Positions 18,075-28,662 of a DNA stretch of 38,572 bases are shown piece after piece. Position 1 is the stretch's first letter. Each line of letters begins with the position of its first letter. The position numbers and the translations under genes were made by a program. Origin of the DNA: Thermodesulfovibrio sp. (GTDB taxonomy: Bacteria > Nitrospirota > Thermodesulfovibrionia > Thermodesulfovibrionales > Thermodesulfovibrionaceae); the NCBI GenBank assembly GCA_025060075.1, contig JANXCZ010000095.1, positions 1 through 38,572 on the forward strand. The letters run 5' to 3'. The notes below the pieces were generated by a model, which saw only the letters and a program-made list of their open reading frames with translations, was not told the DNA's origin and ran no database searches.

Positions 18075-19668
18075 CTTCGTATGCCTTTTTCATACTAAGT
18101 CCAATTCTTCTTTTTTCTTTATCTACTCTTACAACCATTACCTTTATTTCATCTCCCTCTTTTACTGTTTGATTCTTATCAATCTCTGAATTGTAAACCA
18201 ATCCCTCTACAATGCCCTCTATATCAACAAATAATCCATGTTCTGTTCTTTTAATAACCTTGGCATTATAGACCTCGCCAACCTTGAATTTTTCAGGAAT
18301 CTCTCTAATCCATGGATCTTCGTAAAGTTGTTTTATACCCAAGGAAAGTTTTTCATTTTCTGGCTCAAGATTTAAAATAACAGCCTCAACTTTCTGTCCT
18401 TTTTTAAAGATTTGAGATGGATGATCAATATGCTTTGTCCAGGAAATATCAGAAATATGAACAAGACCATCAACCCCTTCAGGAAGTCTAACAAACACGC
18501 CAAAGTCTGTTATTGTCTTAACTTTTCCAGAAACTCTATCACCTACTTTGTATTTTTTAGCAACAACTTCCCAAGGTTTTGGTTTTAGTCTCTTAAGGCT
18601 TAAAGATATTCTTCTGTTTTCTTTATCAATATCAATAATTTTTACATTGATCCATTCATCTACCTCAGCATAGTATGTAGGATGCTTCGGAGTTGTCCAG
18701 TCAAGTTCACTTATATGAACAAGTCCTTCAACTCCCTCTTCAAGTTCAACGAAAAGACCAAATTCTTCAATTTTTGTTACTTTTCCTCTAACCTTCATAT
18801 CAGGATGATATCTTTTTTCAATATTTTCCCATGGATCAGGTTTTTTCTGTTTATATCCAAGAGTTATTCTTTCATTTTCAGTATCAGCTTTTAGAACTAC
18901 AAACTCATACTCAGATCCTACTTTAAAAAACTGAGAAGGATGTTTCACCTTTCCCCATGATATATCTGAAATATGAAGAAAGCCATCTAAGCCCCCAAGG
19001 TCAACAAAGACTCCATAGTTAGTTATATTTTTTACAACTCCCTTTATTCTTTCTCCTTCTTTAATTTTTTTAAGTAACTCTTGTTTCATTCTCTCTTTTT
19101 CTTCCTGTAGATAGGCTTTTCTTGAAAAGATCAAAGATGTTTTAAGATTTCTCCAAGGTCCATAGAGATTTTTTGGAGGATCCATTTTTTCTATTTTTAC
19201 TTTCAGAGTTTTTCCTATATATTCATCAAGAGATTTTGGTTTTCCAAGTTCAAGTAGTGATGTTGGAATAAAGCCGCTTATTCCATAGAAGGATGTTAAA
19301 ACTCCACCCTTTGTTTTTCCAGTAATCTTTACCTCAACTGGTATTCCTCTTTCATAGGCGTTCATTAAAATTTCCCAGCCTTTTATTCTTAATGCTCTAT
19401 TTTTTGATAAAGATATCGTTCCCTGTGCATCGTCTATTTTTTCAATAAAAACTTCTATTTCATCTGACTCTTTTATATTTTTTAGTTCTTCTTCGGAAAA
19501 CTCATGAAGAGGGATAATTCCTTCAAATTTATAACCTATATCCACTATTACACCGTCATTTCTTACTCCCATTATTTTCCCTTTTATAATTTCTCCCTTT
19601 TCTACATGAGACAGTGAGCCTTCATATAAACTTTCCAACTCTTGTTTTTCACTAATCTGATTCTGCAT
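18055..19668 (-). CDS. rpsA: Ribosomal protein S1 (multiple S1 domains)
   Basis: Repeated S1 motifs, e.g. GVVKNITNYGVFVDLGGLDGFLHISDISWGKVKHPSQ, GKVTKIEEFGLFVELEEGVEGLVHISELDW, GKVKTITDFGVFVRLPEGVDGLVHISDISW. Confidence 0.95.
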   Translation of the reverse strand: MQNQISEKQELESLYEGSLSHVEKGEIIKGKIMGVRNDGVIVDIGYKFEGIIPLHEFSEEELKNIKESDEIEVFIEKIDDAQGTISLSKNRALRIKGWEILMNAYERGIPVEVKITGKTKGGVLTSFYGISGFIPTSLLELGKPKSLDEYIGKTLKVKIEKMDPPKNLYGPWRNLKTSLIFSRKAYLQEEKERMKQELLKKIKEGERIKGVVKNITNYGVFVDLGGLDGFLHISDISWGKVKHPSQFFKVGSEYEFVVLKADTENERITLGYKQKKPDPWENIEKRYHPDMKVRGKVTKIEEFGLFVELEEGVEGLVHISELDWTTPKHPTYYAEVDEWINVKIIDIDKENRRISLSLKRLKPKPWEVVAKKYKVGDRVSGKVKTITDFGVFVRLPEGVDGLVHISDISWTKHIDHPSQIFKKGQKVEAVILNLEPENEKLSLGIKQLYEDPWIREIPEKFKVGEVYNAKVIKRTEHGLFVDIEGIVEGLVYNSEIDKNQTVKEGDEIKVMVVRVDKEKRRIGLSMKKAYEDEKQKD

Positions 19669-19682
19669 CGTCCAGTTCCTCC

Positions 19683-20552
19683 TTAATTTATAAACTTTTT
19701 AATTTTATCAATAACTTCATTAATTATCCACTGTGGAGTTGATGCACCTGCTGTAACACCAATTTTTTTAGCAGATTCAATCCATTCTTTGTCAATCTCT
19801 TGAGCATCTTCTATATGGTATGTCTTTACTCCTATTTTTCTACAGAGATTGGCAAGTTGTGTAGTGTTTGCACTGTTTTTCCCTCCAACAACAATCATCA
19901 AATCAACCTCTTGGGCAACTTTTTTTGTTTCCTCAAGTCTTTTTGATGTAAAATTGCACAATGTATTAAAAATTCTTATTTCTTCAAACTCATCAAGGGA
20001 GTTTATTATTTTATTCATTATTTCTTTAACCTTAGACAATGGTTGAGTTGTCTGTTGAATTATACCAATTTTTTTATCAAGAGTTGGAATTTTTTCAAGC
20101 TCTGTAAGCTCATTTTGAGCATAATTGATTACAACTGCTTTTTCTCCTGCATAGCTAAGTATACCTTTTACTTCTGGATGTTCCTTGTCTCCGATTATTA
20201 AAACTTGATAGTCTTCATAAGCTAATTTTTCAGCAAGATTTTGAGCTTTTTTTACAAACGGACATGTAGCATCAATTACTTCACAGCCAAGCTTTTTTAT
20301 CTCAATAAGCTTCTCCTTTGGAATTCCATGAGCTCTAATTATTAATGTTTCTATGTTCTTTTGAGAAATATCATCTACTGGATATACTCCTAATTCTTTT
20401 AGTTTTTCTACAACTTGAGGATTGTGAATTATAGGACCTAAGGTGAAAACTCCATCTTTATGTCTTTTTGCAACATCAAAGGCTATATCAATTGCCCTTT
20501 TTACCCCAAAACAAAAACCTGCACCTTCTACAAGGATAATATCCTTTTTCAT
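19683..20552 (-). CDS. ispH: 4-hydroxy-3-methylbut-2-enyl diphosphate reductase
   Basis: GFCFGVKRAIDIA, GPIIHNPQVVEKL, IRAHGIPKE, DATCPFVKKAQ, GVTAGASTPQWIINEV. Confidence 0.95.
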   Translation of the reverse strand: MKKDIILVEGAGFCFGVKRAIDIAFDVAKRHKDGVFTLGPIIHNPQVVEKLKELGVYPVDDISQKNIETLIIRAHGIPKEKLIEIKKLGCEVIDATCPFVKKAQNLAEKLAYEDYQVLIIGDKEHPEVKGILSYAGEKAVVINYAQNELTELEKIPTLDKKIGIIQQTTQPLSKVKEIMNKIINSLDEFEEIRIFNTLCNFTSKRLEETKKVAQEVDLMIVVGGKNSANTTQLANLCRKIGVKTYHIEDAQEIDKEWIESAKKIGVTAGASTPQWIINEVIDKIKKFIN

Positions 20553-20575
20553 ACTGTTTTTGATAATACATGATA

Positions 20576-21244
20576 TTAAGCATCCTCTGCAACTTTTTTT
20601 AAAACTATTGAGACAACTTCTTGTAGTGTAAGTTCTGATGTATCAATATAAAAAGCATCACTACTTATTCTTAATGGAGAAATTTCTCTTAAGGAGTCTT
20701 TCTTGTCTCTTTCTATTACATCTTTTAATGCTTCTTCAAAGGTTATATTTTTGCCTGATTTTATAAGTTGCTCAAATCTTCTCTTTGCTCTTATCTCAGT
20801 AGATGCATCAAGATAAAACTTTTTCCATGCATCAGGGAAAACAACTGTTGTCATGTCTCTGCCTTCAGCTACAATGTTTGCCTCTTTAGCAAAGTTTCTT
20901 TGAATAGGAAGTAGAAAATCTCTAACAACTTTAAGCATAGAAATTTGAGAAGTAATCTCTCCAACTTTTGGATCTCTAATTAAATCTGAAACATCCTCAT
21001 CTGATAGGAAAACTCTTCCATTTTTATAGTGAATCTTTATATTTTTAATTTCTTTTTCTATTTCTTGTTCATTTAAAGATAAAAAGTCATTGATATGGTT
21101 GAATTTTTTTAAAAGATAGTATGCTACTGCTCTATACAAAGCGCCTGTATCAAGATATTGAAATCCTAAGGCCTTTGCTACTTCTCTAGAAACTGTGCTT
21201 TTGCCTGCTCCTGATGGTCCATCAATTGCTATTACTTTTTTCAT
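20576..21244 (-). CDS. cmk: Cytidylate kinase
   Basis: IAIDGPSGAGKSTVSREVAKALGFQYLDTGALYRAVA; AEGRDMTTVVFPDAWKKFYLDAS. Confidence 0.95.
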   Translation of the reverse strand: MKKVIAIDGPSGAGKSTVSREVAKALGFQYLDTGALYRAVAYYLLKKFNHINDFLSLNEQEIEKEIKNIKIHYKNGRVFLSDEDVSDLIRDPKVGEITSQISMLKVVRDFLLPIQRNFAKEANIVAEGRDMTTVVFPDAWKKFYLDASTEIRAKRRFEQLIKSGKNITFEEALKDVIERDKKDSLREISPLRISSDAFYIDTSELTLQEVVSIVLKKVAEDA

Positions 21245-22533
21245 TTTTGAAGTATCTCCAGTAAGTCATAAAAATTAGGGAATGATATATCAACACATTC
21301 TGCGTTTTTTATTGTAGTTTCTCCCTCTGCGATTAGTCCTGCTATGCTTAATGCCATTGCTATTCTATGGTCTTGATAGGAGTAAACCTCAGTTCCAATG
21401 AGTGTGCATGGTCCTTCTATTTCTACTCCATCTTCAAACTCTTCTAAAGTAGCACCCATTTTCCTTAACTCTGATGTCATAGCTTTAATTCTATCCGATT
21501 CTTTTACTCTTAAATCTTTGGCATCTCTTATAATGGTTTTACCTTCTGATTGAGTTGCTACTACACAAAGAACTGGAAATTCATCTATTAGTTTTGGAAT
21601 CATATCCCCTTGCACAGTAATTCCTTTAAGCTTAGGTGAGCTTTTTACAAATATATCTCCAACAGGTTCTCCCGCTTGTTCAGTTATATTTAAAACTTCT
21701 ATATTTGCTCCCATTTTTTTTAAAATTTCAAGAAATCCTGTTCTTGTATTATTGAGATTAACATTTTTAATTAATACTTCTGAGTTTGGAACTATGCAAG
21801 CACCAGCTATAAAAAATGAAGCAGAAGAAAAATCATTTGGAATAGTTATCTCAAAACAATTAAGATCACTCTTAGGAGGATAAATTGTTATAGTATTACC
21901 ATTTATATTGATATGAACACCTATATTTTTCAACATTCTCTCTGTGTGGTCTCTGCTTTTATGTGGTTGTATCAGTGTTGTTTCGTCTTTAGCATAAAGT
22001 GCTGCAAGTAAAATAGAACTTTTTACTTGAGCACTTGCTATTGGCATTTCATAAGTTATTCCTCTTAAGAAACCTCCCTTTATAACAATAGGGGGAAATC
22101 TATTTTCATCTCTTCCTATAATATTTGCACCCATAAGTGAAAGAGGGCTTATAATACGCTTCATAGGTCTGTATCTTAATGAGTCATCTCCTGTAAGAAC
22201 TGTAAGGAATCGCTGTCCTGCAGCTATTCCACTTAATAGTCTTATTGTTGTACCTGAGTTTCCGCAGTCAATTACATTGTCAGGCTCTTTTAAAGAATAT
22301 AAGCCTTTTCCATGAACTATAATCTCTTTTGAGTCAGTTATATCTATTTCTACTCCAAGAGATTTCATAGCATTTATAGTGCTTATAGGGTCTTTTGCCC
22401 ATAGAAAGTTTTTTATTCTTGAGTCTCCCTTTGCCAAAGAAGCAAACATGACTGCTCTGTGAGATATAGATTTATCCGGCGGAGGCGTTATTTCTCCCTT
22501 TAATGCCTTGGCTTTTTTAATTACTCTATCCAT
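21241..22533 (-). CDS. aroA: 3-phosphoshikimate 1-carboxyvinyltransferase (EPSP synthase)
   Basis: PPDKSISHRAVMFASLAKG, CGNSGTTIRLLSG, LRYRPMKRIISPL, DLRVKESDRIKAM, YQDHRIAMAL. Confidence 0.95.
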   Translation of the reverse strand: MDRVIKKAKALKGEITPPPDKSISHRAVMFASLAKGDSRIKNFLWAKDPISTINAMKSLGVEIDITDSKEIIVHGKGLYSLKEPDNVIDCGNSGTTIRLLSGIAAGQRFLTVLTGDDSLRYRPMKRIISPLSLMGANIIGRDENRFPPIVIKGGFLRGITYEMPIASAQVKSSILLAALYAKDETTLIQPHKSRDHTERMLKNIGVHININGNTITIYPPKSDLNCFEITIPNDFSSASFFIAGACIVPNSEVLIKNVNLNNTRTGFLEILKKMGANIEVLNITEQAGEPVGDIFVKSSPKLKGITVQGDMIPKLIDEFPVLCVVATQSEGKTIIRDAKDLRVKESDRIKAMTSELRKMGATLEEFEDGVEIEGPCTLIGTEVYSYQDHRIAMALSIAGLIAEGETTIKNAECVDISFPNFYDLLEILQK

Positions 22534-23385
22534 TTAGTCAATCTCTTGTCTTAGTTTTTTTGCTTTTTCTATAAATTTTTCTATTTGCTCTGAGTCCTTT
22601 TTATAAAGCATATTTTTTATTTTTTCAATATTTTTTATAAAAACCTCAAGACACTCTAAGATATTTTTATCATTCATTAAAAAAATGTCTCTCCAGACTT
22701 CTGGAGAGCTTTTGGCAATTCTTGTGGCATCTTTAAAGCCTGAGCCAGCATAGTTTATGAAACTTTTATCCATCTCTGAAACTGTGTTTACCATACAAAA
22801 ACATATTAAATGCGGAAGATGGCTTACTAAAGCATAGACTTTATCATGATGCTCTGCGCTCATGAATTCAACTTGAGCACCTAACTTCTGCCAAAGATTA
22901 GTTATTCTTTCCAGTGCAGATTTGTTCGTATTTTCAGTAGGAGTTATAATCACCTTAGCTTTCTTGAAGAGATCTCCTCTTGCATTTTCAAAGCCTGTCT
23001 TTTCTGAACCAGCTATCGGATGGGTTCCAACAAAGTATACTCCTTTTGGTAAGATTCTTTCAAAGATATCTATTACGCTTTTTTTTACACTTCCTACATC
23101 AATAATTATCGTTTCCTCTTTAAGATGTTTTATCATATCCATTATAATACTCTCAAATATACCAGTAGGTGTTGCCAATACAATAAGTTCTGCTTGACAA
23201 GCATCTTTAAATGAGGTTGTATAACTGTCTATTATTCCAAGTTTTAGTGCTTCTTTAAGTCTTTGCTCATTTCTTCCATAACCAATAATTTTTTGAGTTA
23301 GTTTTTTTTCTTTTAATGCTAAGGCTAAGGAGCCTCCAATTAGTCCAACTCCAACGATTGATACAGTTTTAAATCCATCTTCCAT
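22534..23385 (-). CDS. tyrA: Prephenate dehydrogenase
   Basis: SIVGVGLIGGSLALALK, VDVGSVKKSV, GTHPIAGSEKTGFENA, AEHHDKVYALVSHLPHLI. Confidence 0.92.
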   Translation of the reverse strand: MEDGFKTVSIVGVGLIGGSLALALKEKKLTQKIIGYGRNEQRLKEALKLGIIDSYTTSFKDACQAELIVLATPTGIFESIIMDMIKHLKEETIIIDVGSVKKSVIDIFERILPKGVYFVGTHPIAGSEKTGFENARGDLFKKAKVIITPTENTNKSALERITNLWQKLGAQVEFMSAEHHDKVYALVSHLPHLICFCMVNTVSEMDKSFINYAGSGFKDATRIAKSSPEVWRDIFLMNDKNILECLEVFIKNIEKIKNMLYKKDSEQIEKFIEKAKKLRQEID

Positions 23386-23386
23386 G

Positions 23387-24412
23387 CTAAACTTCCCTGC
23401 CTACGGCTTCTGCAACGGCTTTAACCCTTTTCATCAAATCTTTAAACTGCTCTGGAGTAAGAGATTGTTCACCATCTGAAAGAGCCTCTTCAGGATTTAC
23501 ATGAACTTCAACTAAAAGCATATCTGCCCCTGCAGCAACTGCAGCAGCTGCCATAGGTATAACAAGATCACGCTTTCCTACTCCATGACTTGGATCTACA
23601 GCAACAGGAAGATGACTTAAGGATTTAAGTAAAGGAACTGCACTTAGGTCAAGTGTGTTTCTTGTGGCTGTCTCAAAGGTTCTGATACCTCTTTCACAAA
23701 GGATAACTTTTTCGTTTCCTCTTGAAAGAATATACTCTGCTGCCATAAGAAGTTCCTTTATTGTTGCAGACATTCCTCTTTTTAGTAAAACAGGCTTGTC
23801 TACTGAACCTACTTCCATAAGAAGTTTAAAGTTTTGCATATTTCTTGTACCGATTTGAAGAATATCAACATACTGTATCATTACATCTATGTCTCTTGGA
23901 TCCATTATTTCACTTATTATGGGAAGTCCTGTTTTTTCTTTTGCCTCTGCCAAATACTTAAGTCCTTCTACTCCAAGTCCTTGAAAGGAGTATGGAGATG
24001 TGCGAGGTTTAAAGGCTCCTCCTCTTAAAAAAGTAGCACCAGCAGATTTTATTTTTTCAGCAATATTCATTAGAGTAATTCTATTTTCTACAGCACAAGG
24101 ACCTGCTGCAACATGAACTTTTGTGCCTCCAATTTCTAAATTGTCCACCTTAATAATAGTGTCTGTTTTCTTAAAATCTCTGCTTGCAAGTTTATATGGT
24201 TTGAGAATCCTTAATACATCTTCTACACCAGGAATGGCTCTTATTGCATTTTCCTCATCTTCTGTTATTTTTGATGTATCCCCAATTACACCAATGATTG
24301 TTCTTTCAGTACCTTTTGAGATATGAGATTTTAATCCTTTAAGTTCAAGTTTTTTAATAATTTTTTCAATTTGCTCTTCACTTATATCTGGCTTTAAAAC
24401 AATAATATCCAT
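23387..24412 (-). CDS. aroF: 3-deoxy-7-phosphoheptulonate (DAHP) synthase with N-terminal regulatory domain
   Basis: [91 protein letters not shown]. Confidence 0.93.
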   Translation of the reverse strand: MDIIVLKPDISEEQIEKIIKKLELKGLKSHISKGTERTIIGVIGDTSKITEDEENAIRAIPGVEDVLRILKPYKLASRDFKKTDTIIKVDNLEIGGTKVHVAAGPCAVENRITLMNIAEKIKSAGATFLRGGAFKPRTSPYSFQGLGVEGLKYLAEAKEKTGLPIISEIMDPRDIDVMIQYVDILQIGTRNMQNFKLLMEVGSVDKPVLLKRGMSATIKELLMAAEYILSRGNEKVILCERGIRTFETATRNTLDLSAVPLLKSLSHLPVAVDPSHGVGKRDLVIPMAAAAVAAGADMLLVEVHVNPEEALSDGEQSLTPEQFKDLMKRVKAVAEAVGREV

Positions 24413-24415
24413 ACT

Positions 24416-25525
24416 TTAACCTCCTAAGAATTTTTTAAATGCTTCAATAAAAGCTTGATTTTCTTCTGGTAAACCAATAGTTACTCTTATTTGGTTTGGT
24501 CCTACAGGCCTTATAATAACTCCTTGTCTTAAGAGAAAATCAAAAACCTCCTTTGATGTAATATTTTCAGGCAAAACTATATAAATAAAATTTGTTTGAG
24601 TTGGTAAATACTTAATAGATGGTATTTTATCAAGCTCTTTATAAAGATATTCTTTCCCTTTCTCATTTATTTCAAGCACTTTTTTTAAGTGTTCTTCATC
24701 TTTTAATGCAACTTCTGCTGCCAGTTGTGCTATGGTGTTTGTATTAAAAGGCTCCCTTATTCTGTTCATCTCTGTTATGATTTCTTTTTTTGCAATTCCA
24801 TAACCTATCCGCAGGCTTGCAAGTCCATAGGCTTTTGAAAAAGTTCTTAAAATTAGTATATCTTTTCCTTCTTTAAAGTATTTTAAGCTGTCAGGATATT
24901 CAGGGTCTGTGACATATTCATAGTAGGCTTCATCCACGATAACTAAGATATTTTCTGGAAGAGCTTCAATAAACTCATCAAACTCTTTTTTGTAGTTCAT
25001 AGTGCCTGTTGGATTATTTGGATTAGCTATAAATACAATTTTTGTTTTATCTGTTATTTCATTAAGCATTCCTTTAAGGTCATGTCTCCAGTCTTTGAGT
25101 GGTACTTCTTTTGCTATCCCTCCTTGAGATATTACACTCATTGGATAAACTACAAAAGATGGGTTAGCCATTACTGCTTCATCTCCTGGTCCTATATATG
25201 TTCTTACTGCAATATCTATAAGCTCATTTGATCCATTTCCAAGAATTATTTCATCATGACTTAGATTTACTCCTTTTTTAATAAAAAAATCACATAGAGC
25301 ATTTTTAAGATAGTATCCGCTTCCCTCTGGATATCTTGCAAGTTCAACAGGATTTGATATTAAATCTTTAATTGCTTCAATAACCTTTGGTGAAGGTCCA
25401 ACTGGATTTTCATTTGATGCAAGCTTTATACACTCCTTTATACCAAGTTCTCTTTCTACCTCTTTTATAGGCTTTCCTGGAATATAAGGTTGAATCTTCT
25501 GTACATAAGGAAGTGGTCTAACCAT
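24416..25525 (-). CDS. hisC: Histidinol-phosphate/aromatic aminotransferase
   Basis: KLASNENPVGPSPKVIEA, GNGSNELIDI, IANPNNPTGT, VDEAYYEYV, LRTFSKAYGLASLRIGYGIA. Confidence 0.9.
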   Translation of the reverse strand: MVRPLPYVQKIQPYIPGKPIKEVERELGIKECIKLASNENPVGPSPKVIEAIKDLISNPVELARYPEGSGYYLKNALCDFFIKKGVNLSHDEIILGNGSNELIDIAVRTYIGPGDEAVMANPSFVVYPMSVISQGGIAKEVPLKDWRHDLKGMLNEITDKTKIVFIANPNNPTGTMNYKKEFDEFIEALPENILVIVDEAYYEYVTDPEYPDSLKYFKEGKDILILRTFSKAYGLASLRIGYGIAKKEIITEMNRIREPFNTNTIAQLAAEVALKDEEHLKKVLEINEKGKEYLYKELDKIPSIKYLPTQTNFIYIVLPENITSKEVFDFLLRQGVIIRPVGPNQIRVTIGLPEENQAFIEAFKKFLGG

Positions 25526-25540
25526 AATATTTTCCTCCTT

Positions 25541-26614
25541 CTATTTAAAAATTGGATAAGAGCCAAGATGAACAAGCTGTATACAGTAGTTTTCTACTTC
25601 TTCAAGAGTTTTCATAACTGTTTCATCTTCAATATGTCCAACAAAATCAACAAAGAATATATACTCCCACTTTCTCATCTTTGCTGGACGAGACTCTATC
25701 TTTGTAAGATTTATTCCTGAATCTTTAAAGGGTTTTAAAGCATTATAGAGAGCTCCTGGTTTATCCTGAAGTGAAAACATTATTGAGGTTTTATCAGAGC
25801 CAGTTTTACTTGGAAAAGTTTTTCCAAGGATGAAAAATCTTGTGTAGTTGTTTTTGTAGTCTTCTATATGTTTTGCAACGAATTTTAGTCCGTAAATATT
25901 TGCTGCAAACTCACTTGCTATTGCTGCTACTTCTTCATCTAATGAAGCTTGTCTTGCTGCTTCAGCAGTGGATGCAACATCATAAACAGGAATATCTGGC
26001 ATATTCTTGCGTAACCACTCTCTGCACTGGGCTTTTGCATGAGGATGAGAGTATATCTTTTTTATTTTTTCCTTTTCTCCTGTAAGAGAAAGCAAATTAT
26101 GTGTTATTGGGATTATTATCTCTCCAGCAATCTTTACTTCATACTCCATAAACATATCAAGAGTATAGGTAACTGTTCCTTCATTTGAGTTTTCTATCGG
26201 GACAACACCAAATTTTGTTAAACCTTTTTCTACACACTCAAAGATACTTCTTATATTGTCTTCTGGTTCAAACTGAGCAAAGCTTCCAAAATATTTTATT
26301 GCTGCAAGATGAGTAAATGTTCCTTCTGGACCCAGATAGGATATTTTTTGTGATTCTTGAAGTGCAAGAGTTGCGGAAAGAATCTCTCTAAAAAGAGTTT
26401 TAACTACATCATCAGGAAAGGGTCCCTTATTTAGTTTTAAAATTTTTTCTATGATATTTTTTTCTCTTACAGGATCATAAAAGGAAAGTCCTTGTTTTCT
26501 TTTGATTTCAGCTATTTTTATTGCGAGTTTTCCTCTTTCACTTAAAAGTTTAAGAATTTTTGTATCAATCTTGTCAATTTTGTCCCTTAGATTCTGTAGT
26601 TTTTCATTTTCCAT
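25541..26614 (-). CDS. pheA: Bifunctional chorismate mutase / prephenate dehydratase
   Basis: N-terminal chorismate mutase helix (LRDKIDKIDTKILKLLSERGKLA), SYLGPEGTFTHLAA, PIENSNEGTVTYTLDMF, NYTRFFILGK, C-terminal ACT (ALYNALKPFKDSGINLTKIESRP). Confidence 0.94.
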   Translation of the reverse strand: MENEKLQNLRDKIDKIDTKILKLLSERGKLAIKIAEIKRKQGLSFYDPVREKNIIEKILKLNKGPFPDDVVKTLFREILSATLALQESQKISYLGPEGTFTHLAAIKYFGSFAQFEPEDNIRSIFECVEKGLTKFGVVPIENSNEGTVTYTLDMFMEYEVKIAGEIIIPITHNLLSLTGEKEKIKKIYSHPHAKAQCREWLRKNMPDIPVYDVASTAEAARQASLDEEVAAIASEFAANIYGLKFVAKHIEDYKNNYTRFFILGKTFPSKTGSDKTSIMFSLQDKPGALYNALKPFKDSGINLTKIESRPAKMRKWEYIFFVDFVGHIEDETVMKTLEEVENYCIQLVHLGSYPIFK

Positions 26615-26653
26615 TTTTTATTCTATCATATAATATGCTAAAATTTTAAAACT

Positions 26654-27772
26654 ATGATAAATCAAAAGAACACTCTCATGGATAGAGTCTTAAACTGGAT
26701 TGCATCTCATGATGATGAACCTCCTTATCTTCTTCTTGACAGAGAAATACTAAAAGAGAAGATATCAATTATTGGAAAAGGAATTAAAAATTCAAAAGTT
26801 TTTTATGCTGTAAAAGCCAATCCAGACATAGAAGTAATAAGATATTTAAATAGTTTTAATATAGGTTTTGAGATAGCCTCAGAGGGAGAACTTGCAATTC
26901 TAAAACAGTTAAAGGTTGAGCCTGAAAGAATAATAACGAGTAATCCTGTAAAAACCTTTAAGTTTCTTAAGGAGGCTGTTGAATATGGAATTGATTACTA
27001 TGCCTTTGACTCTATTGCAGAAGTTGACAAACTTGCCAAATATACCCCAGGAAAAAAAGTTTATGTGAGACTTTCTGTTCCAAATGAGGGAAGTGAATGG
27101 CCTTTAAGTAAAAAGTTTGGAGTTGAGATGGAAGAGGCAGCTCAGCTACTTGTTTATGCTAAAAAGAAGGGGCTTGAGCCTGTAGGAATAACATTTCATG
27201 TTGGGTCTCAATGCAGTAATATTTATAATTGGCATACCGCAATACATAAAGCAGCTCAACTAAAGGAGCTTGCAAAAAAAGATGGAATTGAGATAACCAT
27301 GCTAAATATTGGTGGTGGATATCCTATAGAGTATACAAAAAAGGTTCCTTCCATAGAGACAATAGAGGCAAAGATTAACTGTCTCCTTGAAGAGTATTTT
27401 CCCGATACTGAGATTTTTATAGAGCCTGGAAGAGCTGTTGTTGGAGATGCTGGAGTTTTTGTCTCAAGGATTATTGGTAAAGCTCAAAGAGGAGATGAAA
27501 ATTGGTTATATATAGATGTAGGAGTTTTTAATGGATTAATGGAAAGCATAGGAGGTATTAAATATCAATATGTTGTAGGAAGTAGAGGAGAAGAAAAGGA
27601 ATGGACAATTGCGGGCCCAAGCTGTGATAGTTTTGATGTAATTGACAGAAAAGTGGTGCTTCCTGAACCAGATGTAGGAAGCCTCATTCTTATTCTGTCT
27701 GCAGGTGCATACACAATATCTTATGCATCAGAGTTTAATGGATTTTCTATACCAAAAACATATTTAATTTAG
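26654..27772 (+). CDS. Fold-III PLP-dependent ornithine(/lysine) decarboxylase family
   Basis: VFYAVKANPDIEVI, FGVEMEEA, ITFHVGSQCSN, NIGGGYPIEY, EPGRAVVGDAG, GPSCDSFDV. Confidence 0.88.
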   Translation: MINQKNTLMDRVLNWIASHDDEPPYLLLDREILKEKISIIGKGIKNSKVFYAVKANPDIEVIRYLNSFNIGFEIASEGELAILKQLKVEPERIITSNPVKTFKFLKEAVEYGIDYYAFDSIAEVDKLAKYTPGKKVYVRLSVPNEGSEWPLSKKFGVEMEEAAQLLVYAKKKGLEPVGITFHVGSQCSNIYNWHTAIHKAAQLKELAKKDGIEITMLNIGGGYPIEYTKKVPSIETIEAKINCLLEEYFPDTEIFIEPGRAVVGDAGVFVSRIIGKAQRGDENWLYIDVGVFNGLMESIGGIKYQYVVGSRGEEKEWTIAGPSCDSFDVIDRKVVLPEPDVGSLILILSAGAYTISYASEFNGFSIPKTYLI

Positions 27773-27782
27773 GAGGAATAAA

Positions 27783-28619
27783 ATGATTAAATTTTTTGAG
27801 AAAGACCCTTATTCTCCCATCCAGTATGTGTATGAGGTTGAGAAGATTTTATATAAAGGCAAAAGCAAGTTTCAAGAGATAATGGTTTTTGAAAATTCTT
27901 ATTTTGGAAGAGTTTTAGTTCTTGATGGTGTTGTTCAGCTTACTGAAAGAGATGAGTTTATTTATCATGAGATGTTAACTCATGTTGTTATGCATGCTCA
28001 TCCAGAAGCAAATAATGTGGCAGTAATAGGTGGAGGAGATGGTGGAGCAGTAAGAGAGGTTCTTAAGCATGATTGTGTAAAAAAGCTTTATTTTGTTGAG
28101 ATTGATGAAGAAGTTATAAATGTCTCAAAAAGGTTTTTCCCATCTGTCTCTTCAGCCATAGATGATCCAAGAGTTGAGATTAGATGCATGGATGGAGCAG
28201 AGTTTATAAAAGATATGAAAAACTCCCTTGATGTAATAATTGTTGATTCAACAGATATAATAGGTTTTGCTAAGAGCCTTTTTACAGTTGAGTTTTTCAA
28301 ATCTGTAAGAGATGCCCTAACTGAAAATGGAATATTTGTAACACTTTCAGAGTCTCTTATATTTCATAAAGAGCTTGTATATGAAGTACAGTCTTCTATG
28401 AAACTTATATTTCCAATTGTTGATCTATACACTGCAAGTATAGCAACTTACGCTGGAAACTGGTGGAGTTTTTCTGTAGGATCAAAGTCCTTAGATCCTC
28501 GTGAAATGAGAAAGCCTTTGAAAATAGAGACAAAACTTTATACACCAGAGTTACATAAGGTATGTTTTTTACCTCGTGATATTTATAAAAAACTCCTAAA
28601 TAAAGAGCTTTTATGGTAG
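27783..28619 (+). CDS. speE: Spermidine synthase-like aminopropyltransferase
   Basis: EYFxYHEM-type region (DEFIYHEMLTHV), VIGGGDGGAVREVLKH, IIVDSTDIIGFAKSLFTVEF. Confidence 0.85.
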   Translation: MIKFFEKDPYSPIQYVYEVEKILYKGKSKFQEIMVFENSYFGRVLVLDGVVQLTERDEFIYHEMLTHVVMHAHPEANNVAVIGGGDGGAVREVLKHDCVKKLYFVEIDEEVINVSKRFFPSVSSAIDDPRVEIRCMDGAEFIKDMKNSLDVIIVDSTDIIGFAKSLFTVEFFKSVRDALTENGIFVTLSESLIFHKELVYEVQSSMKLIFPIVDLYTASIATYAGNWWSFSVGSKSLDPREMRKPLKIETKLYTPELHKVCFLPRDIYKKLLNKELLW

Positions 28620-28662
28620 TAGGATATTTGACTTTTTTAGTATTGTCATGCTAATTTAAATA

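Noticed and set aside
15998-26614. Aromatic amino-acid/cmk/ispH/rpsA/sppA/HU gene string as a novel cluster
   Set aside because: All members are ordinary housekeeping genes in a plausible operon; nothing in sequence suggests a new function.
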